Below, piece by piece: positions 25,641-35,904 of a stretch of DNA of 64,000 nucleotides (positions within the stretch are counted from its first letter, which is position 1; the number at the start of each line of letters is the position of its first letter). The position numbers and the translations under genes are program-made. Below the pieces are notes generated by a model. It did no database searches. It worked only from the letters and a program-made list of their open reading frames with translations, and was not told the DNA's origin. The stretch is from Sporosarcina sp. Marseille-Q4943 (GTDB taxonomy: Bacteria; Bacillota; Bacilli; Bacillales_A; Planococcaceae), in contig NZ_OX031157.1 of assembly GCF_943736995.1 (NCBI RefSeq), positions 496,001-560,000 of the forward strand, read 5' to 3'.

Positions 25641-27053
25641 TTATTTTGAAATCATATGAATCGGTTTACCAAGAGCCACTTCTGCAGCTTCCATGGAAAT
25701 TTCACCGAGTGTCGGGTGAGCGTGGATTGTCATCGCAATGTCTTCCAATGTCATTCCCGCCTCGATTGCGAGACCAAGCTCTGCAATCATATCGGATGCA
25801 TTTTCACCGACAATTTGCGCGCCCAATAGGAGTCCATCCTCTTTGCGCGAAACAAGTTTGACAAATCCATCCGTTTTGTTAAGCGCAAGAGCTCTACCAT
25901 TTGCAGCAAACGGGAATTTACCCGCTACTACTTCATAGCCTTCATCTTTTGCTTGTTTTTCATTCAATCCGACTGTAGCAAGTTCAGGGTCTGTGAAGCA
26001 GACTGCCGGAATCGCCATATAGTCAACTTCTGATTTTTCGCCGGAAATCGCTTCTGCAGCCACTTTCGCTTCATAGGAGGCTTTGTGCGCAAGCTGTGGT
26101 CCAGAGACGATGTCACCGATTGCATAGATGTTCGGAATGCTCGTACGGCATTGCTTATCCACATCGATCAGACCGCGGTCAAGGAACTTGACGCCCATTT
26201 CTTCAAGACCGATTTCATCTGTGTTCGGACGGCGTCCAACAGTTACTAGAACATAGTCCGCCTCGATTTTCTTCTCTTCGCCTTTTGCTTCGTACGTAAC
26301 GACGACACCTGTGTCTGATTCTTCAACACCCTTGGCAGATGCTTTCACGACGACCTCGACGCCTTTTTTCTTCAAGCCTTTTTTAACGATTTGAGTCATC
26401 TGTTTTTCGAAGCCGGCAAGAATATCATCTGCCCCTTCAATGATTGTCACTTTAGAACCAAGGTTCGCATAAGCGGATCCGAGTTCAGTACCGATATAAC
26501 CGCCACCAATGACGACTAAATGCGCTGGAACTTCTTCCAAATTAAGCGCACCAGTTGAATTGATAACGCGTTTCGAATATTTGAATGATGGGATTTCAAC
26601 CGGGCGTGAACCTGTAGCGATAATGGCATTTTTAAACTTATATGTCTGAGATGATGTCTCATCCATCACTTTTGCAGTGTTTGCGTCAACGAAGTATGCC
26701 TCGCCTTTAACAATATCGACTTTGTTTCCTTTTAGAAGTCCTTCAACGCCGCCTGTCAGCTTTTTGACAACGCCGTCTTTGAATGCTTGCGCTTTTGAAA
26801 AGTCAAGCTTTACATCAGTCGCTGTGATCCCCATATCATCGGAATCTTTTGCGGATGCGTAACGATGCCCCACTGAAATAAGGGCTTTTGAAGGAATGCA
26901 ACCTACGTTTAGACAAACTCCGCCGAGATTTTCTTTCTCAACGATCGTGACTTTCTGTCCTAACTGAGCTGCACGGATTGCAGCAACATATCCTCCGGGG
27001 CCGGAACCTACAACAAGTGTATCCACTTCGATTGGAAAGTCTCCTACTACCAT
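25641..27053 (-). CDS. pdhD: Dihydrolipoamide dehydrogenase (E3)
   Basis: A 470-residue flavoprotein that reoxidises the lipoyl groups of pyruvate dehydrogenase with NAD+. Seen: the FAD motif [19 protein letters not shown], the redox-active disulfide [15 protein letters not shown], the NAD-binding [20 protein letters not shown], the second FAD motif [17 protein letters not shown], and the C-terminal active-site IHAHPTLGE. It is the last gene of pdhABCD, four bases after pdhC, with a terminator behind it. Confidence 0.97.
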   Translation of the reverse strand: MVVGDFPIEVDTLVVGSGPGGYVAAIRAAQLGQKVTIVEKENLGGVCLNVGCIPSKALISVGHRYASAKDSDDMGITATDVKLDFSKAQAFKDGVVKKLTGGVEGLLKGNKVDIVKGEAYFVDANTAKVMDETSSQTYKFKNAIIATGSRPVEIPSFKYSKRVINSTGALNLEEVPAHLVVIGGGYIGTELGSAYANLGSKVTIIEGADDILAGFEKQMTQIVKKGLKKKGVEVVVKASAKGVEESDTGVVVTYEAKGEEKKIEADYVLVTVGRRPNTDEIGLEEMGVKFLDRGLIDVDKQCRTSIPNIYAIGDIVSGPQLAHKASYEAKVAAEAISGEKSEVDYMAIPAVCFTDPELATVGLNEKQAKDEGYEVVAGKFPFAANGRALALNKTDGFVKLVSRKEDGLLLGAQIVGENASDMIAELGLAIEAGMTLEDIAMTIHAHPTLGEISMEAAEVALGKPIHMISK

Positions 27054-27057
27054 ATGC

Positions 27058-28404
27058 TTACGCCTCCATTAATAAAAGTTCTGGATTACCGAGCAATTTC
27101 TTAATGTGGTTCAGAGCCTGTTGTCCTGTAACACCATCAATTACCCGATGATCGAATACCAATGATAATGCTAACATAGGTGCGGCAACAATTTCACCAT
27201 TTTTTACTATCGGCTTTTCAGAAATGCGGCCGATTCCGAGAATTGCAACTTCCGGATGGTTGATGATTGGTGTGAACCATTGTCCGCCTGCAGAGCCGAT
27301 GTTCGTAATAGAACAAGATGCACCTTTCATTTCAGCAGGGCTTAATTTGCCATCTCGCGCCTTTTCGGCAAGTTTGCTGATTTCCTCTGAAATTGCAAAT
27401 ACCGATTTGCGATCTGCATGCTTAATGACAGGCACAAGCAATCCGCGATCTGTATCTGCCGCGATGCCGATGTTGTAATAATGCTTTTGGATAATTTCCT
27501 CTTTCTCATCATCAAGAGATGTGTTCAATTGAGGGAATTCACGCAGCGTAGAGACGAGCGCCTTCACGACATATGGAAGGTACGTCAGCTTGATATCTTT
27601 TTCCGCCGCAATTTCCTTGAATTTCTTGCGATGCGCAACGAGTTCCGTCACGTCGATTTCATCCAAAAGCGTCACGTGAGGTGCCGTATGTTTGGAATTG
27701 ACCATTGCTTTGGCAATCGCCTTCCTAATTCCAGACATTTTTTCGCGAGTTTCAGGGAAGTCGCCTTCCAAAACAACTGGAGCTGCAGGTTTCGCGACTT
27801 TTTGTTGCGTTTCAACTTCAACAGCTGCGTGAGTCTCTTCGACCGATTGAGCAGGCTGCTCTTGTCCTCCGCTTAGGAAAGCTTCGATGTCCTCTTTTAG
27901 AACACGGCCATTTTTCCCTGTCCCTTGCACTTGACGGATATCGACTTCCTGCTCGCGTGCGAATTTACGGACGGACGGCATTGCAATGACACGGTTCGTT
28001 GATGCATTGCCAGTTTGAGTTTGCGTTGCAGGAGCAGCTTGTTTTGGTTCAGGCTGGTCCTTCTTCTGTTCTTCTTTATCGATGTCCTGGCCTGCTTCAG
28101 CCGTTGCCTGGACCTGTGCTTCGGTCTCTTCTTTTCCCTCTTCCTCTACGCTTTGACTTTCATATCCAGGAGCGTCAAAACGGATTAAAACGTCACCTAC
28201 TACAGCGACTTTACCTTCCTCAACGACAATCTCTTCTACGGTACCCGTTACAGGGGATGGTATCTCCACAACTGCTTTATCGTTCTGGATTTCAAGAAGC
28301 GTGTCGTCTTCATTGACTTTATCGCCTTTGGCAACAAACCACTTTACGACTTCACCTTCGTGAATCCCTTCCCCGATATCCGGTAAACGGAATTCAAATG
28401 CCAC
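27058..28404 (-). CDS. pdhC: Dihydrolipoyl acetyltransferase (E2)
   Basis: About 448 residues, core of the pyruvate dehydrogenase complex, transferring acetyl groups to CoA. Domains in order: one lipoyl domain (lipoyl Lys in [14 protein letters not shown], about 35-50), a Glu/Gln/Thr/Ala-rich linker, the E1/E3-binding domain ([14 protein letters not shown], about 145-180), a second linker, and the catalytic domain ending with [20 protein letters not shown] (HxxxDG). The start is GTG 28404 ([13 protein letters not shown]), nine bases after AAAGG; GTG 28413 overlaps the ribosome site. Confidence 0.96.
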   Translation of the reverse strand: MAFEFRLPDIGEGIHEGEVVKWFVAKGDKVNEDDTLLEIQNDKAVVEIPSPVTGTVEEIVVEEGKVAVVGDVLIRFDAPGYESQSVEEEGKEETEAQVQATAEAGQDIDKEEQKKDQPEPKQAAPATQTQTGNASTNRVIAMPSVRKFAREQEVDIRQVQGTGKNGRVLKEDIEAFLSGGQEQPAQSVEETHAAVEVETQQKVAKPAAPVVLEGDFPETREKMSGIRKAIAKAMVNSKHTAPHVTLLDEIDVTELVAHRKKFKEIAAEKDIKLTYLPYVVKALVSTLREFPQLNTSLDDEKEEIIQKHYYNIGIAADTDRGLLVPVIKHADRKSVFAISEEISKLAEKARDGKLSPAEMKGASCSITNIGSAGGQWFTPIINHPEVAILGIGRISEKPIVKNGEIVAAPMLALSLVFDHRVIDGVTGQQALNHIKKLLGNPELLLMEA

Positions 28405-28449
28405 AAGATTCACCCTTTCTTATTGTCAGAGAGTAATTGTATCTCCGAA

Positions 28450-29427
28450 TTAGAATGTCAATACTTTTTTAGCTGTTTCAATAATATCGTTTGCATCCGG
28501 TAACCAAGCATTCTCGCCTTGGGCAAATGGATAGACTGTATCTGGAGCTGTTACACGCAACACTGGCGCTTCGAGACTCAAGATTGCACGTTCTGTTATT
28601 TCTGATACGACATTCGCTGCAATTCCAGCTTGTTTTTGCGCTTCTTGAACTACGATTGCACGGTTTGTCTTCTCAACGGAAGCGATGATTGTTTCAATGT
28701 CCAACGGTTGAACCGTACGCAAGTCAACCACTTCCACAGAGTAGCCTTCCTTTTCAAGCGCTTCTGCCGCTTTCAAGCTTTCGTGGACCATTGCCCCGTA
28801 CGTAATAATCGAAAGATCATTACCTTCCCTTTTCACATCCGCTTTCCCTAAAGGAATCGTATATGCTTCTTCAGGAACTTCCTGCCTGAATGAACGGTAA
28901 AGCTTCATATGCTCCAAGAATACGACCGGGTTCTCATCGCGGATCGCTGAGATTAAAAGCCCTTTTGCATCATATGGTGTAGAAGGGATGACTACAGTTA
29001 GACCTGGTTGAGATGCAACCAATCCTTCGAAGCTGTCTGCATGCATTTCAGGTGTTGCAACGCCGCCGCCGAATGGCGAACGGATCGTCACAGGAGCATT
29101 GAATCTTCCACCTGTACGGAAGGATTGACGTGCCAGCTGTCCGCTGATAGAGTCGATTACTTCATATAGGAAACCGAAGAACTGGATTTCCATAACCGGA
29201 CGGAAACCCGTTAGAGACAATCCGACTGCAAGTCCGCCGATTCCTGATTCCGCCAATGGCGTATCAAAGACACGCTCTTCTCCGAATTCTTTTTGCAACC
29301 CTTCAGTTGCGCGGAAAACACCGCCGTTCACCCCAACGTCTTCACCGAAGACGAGGACGTTTTCATCATTTTTAAGCTCCGTGCGCATTGCATCGGTAAT
29401 CGCTTGAATCATCGTCATTTGTGCCAT
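28450..29427 (-). CDS. pdhB: Pyruvate dehydrogenase E1 beta subunit
   Basis: A 325-residue beta subunit of the thiamine diphosphate-dependent E1. Seen: [60 protein letters not shown] and the C-terminal transketolase domain [17 protein letters not shown]. It works as an alpha2beta2 E1 with PdhA. It is three bases downstream of pdhA and 45 before pdhC, in one operon. Confidence 0.97.
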   Translation of the reverse strand: MAQMTMIQAITDAMRTELKNDENVLVFGEDVGVNGGVFRATEGLQKEFGEERVFDTPLAESGIGGLAVGLSLTGFRPVMEIQFFGFLYEVIDSISGQLARQSFRTGGRFNAPVTIRSPFGGGVATPEMHADSFEGLVASQPGLTVVIPSTPYDAKGLLISAIRDENPVVFLEHMKLYRSFRQEVPEEAYTIPLGKADVKREGNDLSIITYGAMVHESLKAAEALEKEGYSVEVVDLRTVQPLDIETIIASVEKTNRAIVVQEAQKQAGIAANVVSEITERAILSLEAPVLRVTAPDTVYPFAQGENAWLPDANDIIETAKKVLTF

Positions 29428-29430
29428 CGG

Positions 29431-30561
<1,131 letters not shown>

Positions 30562-30619
30562 TTATATCTGTATTATTTTTTATTGTTTCTAATAGTGATA
30601 CAACGTTGCTACCTTAATC

Positions 30620-30648
30620 AGTATACTGAAAGGCGGCAAATAGGTCAA
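30620..30648 (-). promoter_or_regulatory. pdhABCD sigma-A promoter
   Basis: On the minus strand TTGACC, 17 bases, TATACT. The hexamers lie at 30648-30643 and 30625-30620, about 75 bases before the pdhA ATG. The leader carries no obvious terminator or riboswitch. Confidence 0.75.
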
Positions 30649-30751
30649 TCATTGTTATTACTGGTATAGCGCCGCTCATCTCTATTCTGAATTATATCGA
30701 AATAAGATTCTGTACTACTACAATAACACATCTGTATTATAATAGATTCAC

Positions 30752-30788
30752 AAAAAGAAAAGTGGAGCCGTATTTGTCTCCACTTTAC
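30752..30788 (-). terminator. Terminator after the YkyA-like gene
   Basis: AAAGTGGAG and CTCCACTTT arms; on the minus strand followed by TCTTTTTG. Confidence 0.85.
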
Positions 30789-30797
30789 CCAATTCCT

Positions 30798-31439
30798 CTA
30801 TTCGCCTTGTTTTAAACTTGAAAACACATCTTCTTTTATGGAATTTACTTCTTTCGTCGCTTCATTAAAATCCGAGATGGCGCTTTGGACGATAGCATTT
30901 TGTCCATTTACTTCTTCCACTTTCTTTTTCAAGTCTTCGAGCTCGACATCTTCGGAAGATAGCATGCCATAAAATTCTTTTTGGATGGAAGCAAGCTTTC
31001 TATATTCATCGACAAAAGAGGAATGAAGATCATAACGCTTCAACGCCACTTCTTTCAGTTTCAAAATTTGGCCGCTTTCGGAATCAGATGCCTTCTCCGC
31101 GACTGCATCTAGCTCTTTGACAAATGCTTCCGCTTCATTCATTGCTGATTCCTCTTTCTCTAAATGAGCAAGTCTATCATCTAATAGACTTTCCAATTCA
31201 GCAATTTTGGAACGCAATTTTTCTACATCCTCTTTCGTTAACTCCATCGTTTCATTGAATGTCTTTTGTTCTGTTTTTTCAAGTTCAGTCAATTTACTTT
31301 GCGTGTCACGGTATTCAGTTTCAGACTCATTCATTTTCGTCAATGTTTCAGAGAGCTGCTTTTCGGTTGACTGTCCGATACTACAGCCGGATAATGCCAA
31401 CATGCCGATCGCAAATAGTGTTACAACTTTTTTCTTCAT
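30798..31439 (-). CDS. ykyA: YkyA-like cell-wall-associated lipoprotein
   Basis: About 213 residues. Signal peptide VVTLFAIGMLALSGC with lipid Cys at 19, then an almost wholly helical, Glu/Lys-rich coiled-coil body (heptad-like stretches at 25-120 and 150-205). It matches the YkyA family of putative cell-wall binding lipoproteins that lies between pdhA and def in Bacillus. The start is ATG 31439 after GGAGGAAATGCT; the frame upstream to 31502 is not supported. It was annotated in B. subtilis with a role in cell lysis or morphology, which is not established for this protein. Confidence 0.82.
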   Translation of the reverse strand: MKKKVVTLFAIGMLALSGCSIGQSTEKQLSETLTKMNESETEYRDTQSKLTELEKTEQKTFNETMELTKEDVEKLRSKIAELESLLDDRLAHLEKEESAMNEAEAFVKELDAVAEKASDSESGQILKLKEVALKRYDLHSSFVDEYRKLASIQKEFYGMLSSEDVELEDLKKKVEEVNGQNAIVQSAISDFNEATKEVNSIKEDVFSSLKQGE

Positions 31440-31574
31440 AGCATTTCCTCCAATCTGAGTTTCACTATAACTGTATACCCATTGCAATTCAAGCATGCAC
31501 AAAAACCTTTACCCTCATTTCCCCGTTAGCTTATAATAGAAGTACAGCATGGTTATCGAAAGGAAGAATACGTA

Positions 31575-32132
31575 ATGATTTTAATGAAAGATATTGTTCG
31601 CGAGGGCCATCCCGCACTCCGTAAAATTGCAGAGGAAGTGTCATTCCCTTTGGCAGCGGATGATAAAAAACTATGTAACGACTTACTTGAATATGTAATA
31701 AATAGCCAAAATGATGAAGTATGTGAACGATACGGCTTGCGTCCAGGCATCGGCCTTGCAGCGCCCCAAGTGAATGTATCAAAGAGAATCTTCGCTTTGC
31801 ATATTGAAGACGAAGGGAAAAAACCGCTCAGCATTGTGGCGGTCAATCCTAAAATCATCAGCCACTCCGTCGAGAAGACATATTTGACGTCAGGTGAGGG
31901 CTGCCTTTCCGTCGATCGAGATGTCAACGGCTTTGTGCCGCGCTATGCGAGAATCACTGTGAAAGCTTTCGATCCTCAAGGTCAGGAATTTAAAATGAGG
32001 CTGAAAGGACTTCCCTCCATTGCTTTCCAACATGAGCTGGATCATTTGAATGGCGTCATGTTCTATGATCATATCGACCCTGCCGCTCCATTCAAAGTCA
32101 TCCCGGATGCTACTCCTTTTGAAAGGGACTGA
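31575..32132 (+). CDS. def: Peptide deformylase
   Basis: A 185-residue metalloenzyme that removes the formyl group from nascent proteins. All three motifs are present: GIGLAAPQV (motif 1), EGCLSVDRDV (motif 2, metal Cys) and QHELDHLNGVMFYD (motif 3, metal His pair and catalytic Glu). The insertions and length make it a type 2 (DefB-like) enzyme. The ATG follows GAAAGGAAGAATACGTA. It is divergent from the YkyA gene, with no clear terminator before the next promoter. Confidence 0.95.
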   Translation: MILMKDIVREGHPALRKIAEEVSFPLAADDKKLCNDLLEYVINSQNDEVCERYGLRPGIGLAAPQVNVSKRIFALHIEDEGKKPLSIVAVNPKIISHSVEKTYLTSGEGCLSVDRDVNGFVPRYARITVKAFDPQGQEFKMRLKGLPSIAFQHELDHLNGVMFYDHIDPAAPFKVIPDATPFERD

Positions 32133-32149
32133 AGAAAAGGAATTCAAAC

Positions 32150-32178
32150 TTGACAGAAATTTCGAATTCCTTTATAAT
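32150..32178 (+). promoter_or_regulatory. Perfect consensus sigma-A promoter
   Basis: TTGACA at 32150-32155, exactly 17 bases, TATAAT at 32173-32178. Start of transcription is expected near 32185, directly on the AAGGAG ribosome site of the following small ORF. Confidence 0.85.
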
Positions 32179-32194
32179 GTCCTTAAGGAGTGAT

Positions 32195-32272
32195 ATGCCC
32201 ATGTACAAGCGCCTCAAACGTAAACTGTTGAAACGGCTCAATGGCATACTCGGCAAAAAGACGATCGCATAG
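32195..32272 (+). CDS. Candidate 25-residue cationic small protein
   Basis: An ORF of 25 codons (starts MPMYKRLKRK, ends LGKKTIA, stop TAG 32270-32272) directly behind a perfect promoter and AAGGAG (32185-32190), and closed by a terminator six bases after the stop. Nine of 25 residues are Lys or Arg and none is acidic. Residues 4-18 alternate basic and Leu/Ile positions, as in an amphipathic helix. I do not recognise it. The whole transcript would be about 125-130 bases, so a small RNA that happens to hold an ORF is the main alternative. A second ATG at 32201 is in frame. Confidence 0.5.
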   Translation: MPMYKRLKRKLLKRLNGILGKKTIA

Positions 32273-32277
32273 ATAAC

Positions 32278-32310
32278 GCTCGCCAACACAATTGGCGGGC
32301 TTTTCTTTTT
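32278..32310 (+). terminator. Terminator of the small transcript
   Basis: GCTCGCCAA, loop CACAA, TTGGCGGGC (one G-U pair), then TTTTCTTTTT. Confidence 0.85.
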
Positions 32311-32334
32311 ATAAAATATTCCCTAGAAGTAGCT

Positions 32335-32466
32335 GCCTTAATTTCCGCAAAAACCGCAGAAATACGGCAAATCGAACTCTTCGTGGTTCGATTGGAAAGC
32401 GTCCGCCTGTAGCGAAAGCCGTCACAAAGAACGGCTTTTGCGAGCAAAAGCGCAGCGTTGCGAGCA
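32335..32466 (+). repeat. Interspersed structured repeat, copy B (permuted)
   Basis: About 132 bp. It carries the same modules as copies A and C but in the order H2-H3-H1. GCCTTAATTTCCGC with GCAGAAATACGGC comes first, then AATCGAAC, 8-base loop, GTTCGATT, then AAAGCGTCCGCC, then AAAGCCGT, 8-base loop, ACGGCTTT, ending GCGTTGCGAGCA. In copies A and C the H1 module comes first. It lies between the small transcript terminator and rpoY. Confidence 0.8.
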
Positions 32467-32589
32467 TAGGAAAGGATAATGATTTGATATACTAGTTAGA
32501 TGAAGAAAATCATCATAGTTTATTTTAAACAACTGACATGCTAAGATGAAGAGAAAGATTCAAACGAACGTAAAAAAGGAGAGCTTACC

Positions 32590-32799
32590 ATGATTTACAA
32601 AGTGTACTACCAAGAAAACGCTACACAAGTACCAATCCGAGAAAACACAAAACATCTGTACATTGAAGCCGATTCAGAAAGATCCGTCCGCGAAAAGTTA
32701 AAGAACCGGGAGTACAATATTGAACTGATCCAGCTGCTCGAAGGCAAACACCTCGAATATGAGCAAGCATCCCCTCATTTTGAGCTAGAGCAGGTCTAA
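32590..32799 (+). CDS. rpoY: RNA polymerase epsilon subunit RpoY
   Basis: A 69-residue small auxiliary subunit of Firmicute RNA polymerase (formerly YkzG, DUF1447). Seen: [20 protein letters not shown] and [20 protein letters not shown], typical of the family. The ATG follows AAAAAAGGAGAGCTTACC. It lies six bases before rnjA and is co-transcribed with it, as in B. subtilis, so polymerase and RNA decay factors share an operon. Confidence 0.9.
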   Translation: MIYKVYYQENATQVPIRENTKHLYIEADSERSVREKLKNREYNIELIQLLEGKHLEYEQASPHFELEQV

Positions 32800-32804
32800 G
32801 CAAC

Positions 32805-34472
32805 ATGAAAATAATAAAAAATAACGAAACAGCCGTTTTCGCCCTAGGCGGACTTGGAGAAATCGGCAAAAACACATATTGTGTTCAATTCCAGGATGAA
32901 ATCATCCTTATTGACGCAGGCATCAAATTCCCCGAGGACGATTTACTCGGAATCGATTACGTAATTCCGGACTATACGTACTTGGAACGGAATGTCGAAA
33001 AAATTAAAGGCCTGTTCATCACGCACGGTCACGAGGATCATATCGGAGGCATCCCCTATTTGCTGCGCAAGATCAACATACCGGTCTACGGCAGTAAATT
33101 GGCACTCGGCTTGCTCCGCAATAAGCTAGATGAACATGGACTACTTAGAACGACGAAAATGATCGAGTTCAAAGAAGATGACGTATTCAAATTCAGAAAG
33201 ACATCCGTCTCTTTCTTCCGGACAACCCATAGTATTCCCGATGCTTTTGGTGTCGTCGTCAAAACACCATCGGGCAACATCGTCCACACTGGTGACTTCA
33301 AATTCGATTTCACTCCGGTCGGAGAACCGGCCAACCTTGCGAAGATGGCGAAATTCGGAAGTGATGGAGTGCTCTGTCTCCTATCGGATAGTACGAATGC
33401 TGAAGTACCGAACTTTACGATGTCGGAAAGGAAAGTCGGCGATAGCTTGAATGAAATCTTCCGGAAAGTCGATGGAAGAATCATATTTGCTACATTCGCC
33501 TCCAATATTCACCGACTTCAGCAAGTGATTGAAGCGGCTGAACGTTACGGCCGGAAAATCGCCGTATTCGGCAGAAGCATGGACAATGCAATTACGATCG
33601 GCCGCGAACTTGGGTACATCAACGCACCAAAAGAATTGTTCGTAGACACCCAATCGCTCAACAGGTTGCCCGCCAACGAAGTGATGATCCTCTGTACGGG
33701 AAGCCAAGGCGAACCGATGGCTGCATTGTCCCGGATTGCTAACGGAACACACCGTCAAGTGCAAATCCAACCTGGCGATACGGTCATTTTTTCTTCTTCG
33801 CCGATTCCAGGAAATACGCTAAGCGTCAATAAAACGATCAACGCACTCTTCCGGGCTGGCGCCGAAGTCATTCATGGCGCTTTGAATAACATTCATACAT
33901 CAGGCCACGGCTCACAGGAAGAACAAAAACTTATGCTTAGGTTGATCAAACCAAAATACTTCATGCCTATTCACGGAGAATACCGCATGTTGACAATGCA
34001 CAAGGAACTTGCCATCGGTTGTGATGTCGAACCGGACAACGTCTTCATCATGAGTAACGGTGATGTGCTCGCTTTGACGGAGGATTCGGCAAGGATCGCA
34101 GGGAAAATCCCATCCGGCGACGTCTATATCGATGGAAGCGGCATTGGCGATATCGGAAGCGTCGTCTTGCGTGATCGTAAAATCCTTTCAGAAGACGGCT
34201 TGGTCATTGTTGTTGCTACAGTTGATAAAAAACGCAACAAAGTAGTTTCCGGACCGGACATCATCTCACGCGGCTTCGTCTATATGAGGGAATCCGGAAT
34301 GATGATCAGCGAAGCGCAACACCTCTTATCGAAGGAATTGAATAAGAAACTCGCAAACTCCCCTGCTGAGGCAGGATCATTGAAAAGCGACATCATTGAT
34401 ATTCTTTCACCATATTTATACGATCAGACAAAACGTAGACCAATGGTACTCCCTGTCGTAATGGAAGTCTAA
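32805..34472 (+). CDS. rnjA: Ribonuclease J1
   Basis: A 555-residue beta-CASP metallo-beta-lactamase nuclease with 5'-3' exo- and endonuclease activity, central to mRNA decay and rRNA maturation. Seen: [18 protein letters not shown] at the start, the zinc motif [27 protein letters not shown], the beta-CASP stretch [16 protein letters not shown] and the C-terminal PIHGEYRML. The length is normal. Position after rpoY identifies it as J1 rather than J2. Confidence 0.97.
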   Translation: MKIIKNNETAVFALGGLGEIGKNTYCVQFQDEIILIDAGIKFPEDDLLGIDYVIPDYTYLERNVEKIKGLFITHGHEDHIGGIPYLLRKINIPVYGSKLALGLLRNKLDEHGLLRTTKMIEFKEDDVFKFRKTSVSFFRTTHSIPDAFGVVVKTPSGNIVHTGDFKFDFTPVGEPANLAKMAKFGSDGVLCLLSDSTNAEVPNFTMSERKVGDSLNEIFRKVDGRIIFATFASNIHRLQQVIEAAERYGRKIAVFGRSMDNAITIGRELGYINAPKELFVDTQSLNRLPANEVMILCTGSQGEPMAALSRIANGTHRQVQIQPGDTVIFSSSPIPGNTLSVNKTINALFRAGAEVIHGALNNIHTSGHGSQEEQKLMLRLIKPKYFMPIHGEYRMLTMHKELAIGCDVEPDNVFIMSNGDVLALTEDSARIAGKIPSGDVYIDGSGIGDIGSVVLRDRKILSEDGLVIVVATVDKKRNKVVSGPDIISRGFVYMRESGMMISEAQHLLSKELNKKLANSPAEAGSLKSDIIDILSPYLYDQTKRRPMVLPVVMEV

Positions 34473-34484
34473 TAATGTAATTAC

Positions 34485-34523
34485 ATGCCCTTATGCCTTC
34501 ATGAGACATAAGGGCATTTTTTT
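34485..34523 (+). terminator. Terminator after rnjA
   Basis: ATGCCCTTATG and CATAAGGGCAT arms followed by T7. Confidence 0.9.
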
Positions 34524-34543
34524 ACGCAAAAAAAGACCATTCA

Positions 34544-35203
34544 TCAATGAAGGGCCTTCTTCTCAAATCTATGGATATCCAGATCTGATCCGATAACAAT
34601 TAGGATATCATTCAACTGGATTTCCTCAATTGCTTGCGGCGACACCAAAATTTGCGCATCACGCTTAATCGCCACAATGTTTACGCCGTATTTCGCTCGG
34701 ATATCGAGATCGATCAGTGTAAATCCGGCAAGCTTTTCATTTGCGCGAATCTCCGCAATCGAATATTCATCAGACAGCTCCAAGTAATCCAAAATATTAT
34801 TGGAAACCAAATTGTTTGCGATCCGTTTCCCCATATCCCTTTCCGGGTGAACGACTTGGTCTGCGCCGATTTTCCGCAGCACTTTTGCATGGTAGTCATT
34901 CTGTGCTTTTACGGTGATTTTTTTCACGCCGATCTCTTTCAAGATGAGCGTTGTCAAAATGCTCGCTTGTATATTTTCACCGATCGCCACGACGACATGC
35001 TCGAAATTCCGGATGCCCAATGACCGGAGTGCAGATTCATCGGTCGTATCAGCCGCGACTGCTGTTGTTGCAATCTGTGCAAATTCATCGACACGATCAG
35101 GTGAAATATCGATTGCCATTACATCTGCATCCAATTCCACTAATTCATTGACGATGCTTCCTCCGAATCGTCCTAGACCTATTACGACAAATTCCTTTTT
35201 CAT
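34544..35203 (-). CDS. ktrC: Potassium uptake regulatory subunit KtrC/KtrA
   Basis: A 219-residue RCK protein. The N-terminal Rossmann fold (VIGLGRFGGSIVNELVELDA) binds ATP/ADP and NAD, with the conserved acidic end VMAIDIS. The C-terminal RCK_C domain, from about 135, is the c-di-AMP site in this family. As a cytoplasmic ring it gates a KtrD/KtrB membrane subunit, which is not in this window. In B. subtilis ktrC lies next to rnjA, which favours KtrC over KtrA. It is convergent with rnjA. Confidence 0.9.
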   Translation of the reverse strand: MKKEFVVIGLGRFGGSIVNELVELDADVMAIDISPDRVDEFAQIATTAVAADTTDESALRSLGIRNFEHVVVAIGENIQASILTTLILKEIGVKKITVKAQNDYHAKVLRKIGADQVVHPERDMGKRIANNLVSNNILDYLELSDEYSIAEIRANEKLAGFTLIDLDIRAKYGVNIVAIKRDAQILVSPQAIEEIQLNDILIVIGSDLDIHRFEKKALH

Positions 35204-35260
35204 TTAATCCGCTCCAATCCGATTGATGGATGAGGTTAGTGTATCATATTATTTTCCGAG

Positions 35261-35292
35261 GAAAAAGAAAAGACGACCTCATACGGGCCGCC
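35261..35292 (-). terminator. Terminator after the thioredoxin-like gene
   Basis: On the minus strand GGCGGCC, loop CGTATGA, GGTCGTC (two G-U pairs), then TTTTCTTTTT. Confidence 0.6.
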
Positions 35293-35309
35293 ACTTCATA
35301 ATCTCTGTT

Positions 35310-35753
35310 CTACATTTCATCCAGTACACGTTTCACACGCTTTATCAGCATTTTCATGCCGCTTCCCCCCGCTTGATAATGGCGCAATCGGCCATCTCTA
35401 TCAAAAACATAATAGGAAGGTACATATTCATTGTCGAATGCATCGCTCAGTTTCAAATCATTATCAACGAATATCGGCTGGGTAATGTCATGCGCTCTCG
35501 CAGCCTTTTTGATTTTCTCCAAGTCCATATCGTCTTTTGAACGCGGCATATGCACAGCAATGACATTCAATTCTCCTCTATATCTGTCTCGGAAGTTATT
35601 CATATATGGCATCATTTCCTTGCATAAGCCGCAACTGATGGACCAAAAATGGATGAGTGTCGGTTTTTTCCCGATGTGATCCGCTCTATCAAACCGTCCA
35701 TTCAACCAAGTCGTAGCTCCAACCAATTCTGGCATCTGTTCGTGCAATTTCAT
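35310..35753 (-). CDS. Thioredoxin-like (TlpA/ResA-type) protein
   Basis: A 147-residue thioredoxin fold with active site FWSISCGLCKEMMPYM (Cys-Gly-Leu-Cys, where thioredoxin has CGPC) at about 38-41 and the cis-Pro region NEYVPSYYVFDRDG. It has no signal peptide, so it appears cytoplasmic, unlike ResA. The start is ATG 35753 after GGAGGAGATGGATT; ATG 35769-35771 precedes the ribosome site. Partners are unknown; neighbours ktrC and the CorA-like gene give no hint. Confidence 0.8.
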   Translation of the reverse strand: MKLHEQMPELVGATTWLNGRFDRADHIGKKPTLIHFWSISCGLCKEMMPYMNNFRDRYRGELNVIAVHMPRSKDDMDLEKIKKAARAHDITQPIFVDNDLKLSDAFDNEYVPSYYVFDRDGRLRHYQAGGSGMKMLIKRVKRVLDEM

Positions 35754-35904
35754 AATCCATCTCCTCCGCATTTAAAAATCCCACTGCTTATTCTATGCGC
35801 GAACAACCGTAATCGGAATGAAATGTTTATCCCCACTTTCCCAGAGGGAATGATAGACGTAGGTGCTTGCCACCTAATATGAAAATAAAAAGGAAGGCAA
35901 TGCT

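Noticed and set aside
30649-30750. Second promoter (TATAAT-like) further upstream of pdhA
   Set aside because: Several TATAAT-like hexamers occur in this A+T-rich stretch, but none has a -35 partner at 16-18 bases.
32238-32495. Small ORFs across repeat copy B
   Set aside because: They span the terminator and repeat, with no start signals or recognisable protein.
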